Below are positions 62,933 to 64,000 of a DNA stretch of 64,000 nt, piece after piece. This stretch comes from Oxalicibacterium solurbis (GTDB taxonomy: Bacteria; Pseudomonadota; Gammaproteobacteria; Burkholderiales; Burkholderiaceae_D): contig NZ_BMDP01000003.1 in assembly GCF_014635845.1 (NCBI RefSeq), positions 124,001-188,000 of the forward strand, read 5' to 3'. The notes below the pieces were generated by a model that made no database searches, was not told where the DNA came from, and saw only the letters and a list, made by a program, of their open reading frames with translations. The stretch's first letter is position 1; every line of letters begins with the position of its first letter. The position numbers and the translations under genes were made by a program.

Positions 62933-64000
62933 ATGTCGAACGCTTCCGTCACCGACCGCCAACTCCGCATCGACGCGCTGCGCGGCCTCGCCGTCTTCGG
63001 CATCCTGCTGGTCAACGTCTGGTCCTTCGTCTGGGGTTTCGAGACGCTGCGCTACGGTGTGCTGCCGGCCGATGCGACATTGGCCGACATCCTGTCGGTG
63101 GCCTTCGTCGCTTTCTTCGCCGAACAGAAGTTCTATCCGATCTTCGCCTTCCTGTTCGGTGCCGGCTTCGCGCTGGTCACGCAATCGACGCGGCGGCGCA
63201 CCGGCAGCTGGGGCGACGCCAAGCGGCTGTACCGCCGGCGGCTGCAATGGCTGCTGGCCTGCGGCGTGCTGCACGGCACGCTGATCTGGTTCGGCGACAT
63301 CCTGACGCTGTACGCCATCGCCGGCTTCTGGGTATTGATGGGGCTGGTCGGCGCGCGGCTGCGCACGGTGACGGCATCGCTGCGCAACTGGGCGCTGGTG
63401 TTCGGCTTGCTGCTGCTGACGGGCTTCTTCCTCAACGTGTGGCTGCTGAACGGCGGCGAACTGCAGGCGCAGGGCCGCGCGATGTTCGACAGCGCGCAGG
63501 CTTCGCATCTGGTCTACACGCAAGGCTCGCTGGTCGCGATCGCGTGGCAGCGCCTGAACGATTACGTGGCGGTCACGATGCAATCGATCCTGATCGTGCC
63601 GCACGTCGCCATCCTGTTCCTGCTCGGCGTGCTGGCCGTGCGGCTGCGCTGGCTGACGCAGCCTGAGCGGCATCGCAAGCTGTGGCGGCGCGTGCTGGCA
63701 ATCGGCCTGCTGATCGGCATTCCGTTCAACCTGTTGTGGGCGACGATGATACTGGGCGAGGCGATCGACCCGCTGCATCCGGCGCGACTCGATTACGCAC
63801 TGTATTCGTGGCTGCCAGTGGGCGGTGCGAGCCTGGCCGCGGCGTATGTCGCCGCCTTCATGCTGGCCGGCGGCGACATCATGCGTCATCTGCAGCGCTG
63901 GCTGGCGCCGGTAGGCCGCATGGCATTGACCAATTATCTGATGCAGTCGTTGCTGTGCGCGCTGCTGCTGCAGGGCGCGGGCTTCGGACTAGGGACGAAA
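62933..64000 (+). CDS. DUF418-family membrane protein (cut by window edge)
   Basis: About 356 residues are visible, running to the window end. RQLRIDALRGLAVFGILLVNV is the diagnostic N terminus of DUF418/YeiB-type proteins. KFYPIFAFLFGAGFALVTQ and RRRLQWLLACGVLHGTLIWFGDILTLYAIAGF follow, and PVGRMALTNYLMQSLL begins the C-terminal DUF418 part. Several membrane spans are evident. Function unknown; these are often described as acyltransferase-like or transport-related. The ATG at 62933 is supported by the family start. The GIY-YIG-like gene is divergent. Confidence 0.85.
   Translation, partial: MSNASVTDRQLRIDALRGLAVFGILLVNVWSFVWGFETLRYGVLPADATLADILSVAFVAFFAEQKFYPIFAFLFGAGFALVTQSTRRRTGSWGDAKRLYRRRLQWLLACGVLHGTLIWFGDILTLYAIAGFWVLMGLVGARLRTVTASLRNWALVFGLLLLTGFFLNVWLLNGGELQAQGRAMFDSAQASHLVYTQGSLVAIAWQRLNDYVAVTMQSILIVPHVAILFLLGVLAVRLRWLTQPERHRKLWRRVLAIGLLIGIPFNLLWATMILGEAIDPLHPARLDYALYSWLPVGGASLAAAYVAAFMLAGGDIMRHLQRWLAPVGRMALTNYLMQSLLCALLLQGAGFGLGTK

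Overview
The window reads as a chromosomal segment of a GC-rich betaproteobacterium, most likely Burkholderiales and plausibly family Oxalobacteraceae. This is inferred from protein style (respiratory NarGHJI with a nar-linked parvulin, two OxlT-type oxalate/formate antiporters, cyanase, OpgGH, many LysR regulators) and not from any rRNA marker; no rRNA or tRNA gene was recognised. Genes are densely packed on both strands, often with 4-base ATGA overlaps.

Layout. 1-2.9 kb: a partial MocR/GntR regulator faces a small redox cluster (AhpD-like, NmrA-like, GNAT, azoreductase). 2.9-4.0 kb: a double-thioredoxin-fold TlpA-like protein. 4.2-8.5 kb: a four-gene molybdenum hydroxylase operon (2Fe-2S subunit, Tat-exported large subunit, XdhC, cytochrome c), divergent from a LysR gene. 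9.8-11.6 kb: a tandem pair of 72-residue proteins and a cyclopropane fatty acid synthase, divergent from another LysR gene. 12.6-15.25 kb: a strikingly AT-rich two-gene cassette (zinc-ribbon/DUF4145-like protein plus P-loop ATPase) that looks horizontally acquired and is the best candidate for an undescribed, possibly defensive, system. 15.3-20.6 kb: pncB, a YcaC-like hydrolase, a LysR gene, a Cys-rich orphan and an Nramp Mn/Fe transporter.

20.75-29.7 kb: the dissimilatory nitrate reduction operon narG-narH-narJ-narI-parvulin-narK, convergent with an OxlT-type antiporter whose upstream region carries a small coupled ORF and a tidy pair of TACGTA dyads. 31.8-39.3 kb: a proline-rich membrane-anchored protein, DUF4142, a large GGDEF/EAL protein, a GFA protein, phosphoglycerate mutase and a DUF2242 lipoprotein. 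39.3-40.7 kb: a decayed iron locus with a Fur box, a DUF2325 gene, and an ECF sigma factor broken and joined directly to the tail of an efflux outer-membrane protein.

41-53 kb: isocitrate/isopropylmalate-type dehydrogenase, OsmC, pirin, GFA, a sigma/anti-sigma/lipoprotein operon, a PAS histidine kinase with NarL-type regulator, a tautomerase, SDR and LysR genes, cyanase, and a second OxlT-type antiporter behind a repeat-rich leader. 52.6-64 kb: alpha/beta hydrolase, AI-2E family permease, PQ-loop protein, hemerythrin, TrhO and RluA-type RNA modification enzymes, the opgG-opgH periplasmic glucan operon, a GIY-YIG-like protein and a truncated DUF418 membrane protein.

Taken together the segment supports anaerobic nitrate respiration, small organic acid exchange, cyanate detoxification and envelope/redox stress handling. 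All database-level family names here come from recognition of motifs by eye; no search was run.
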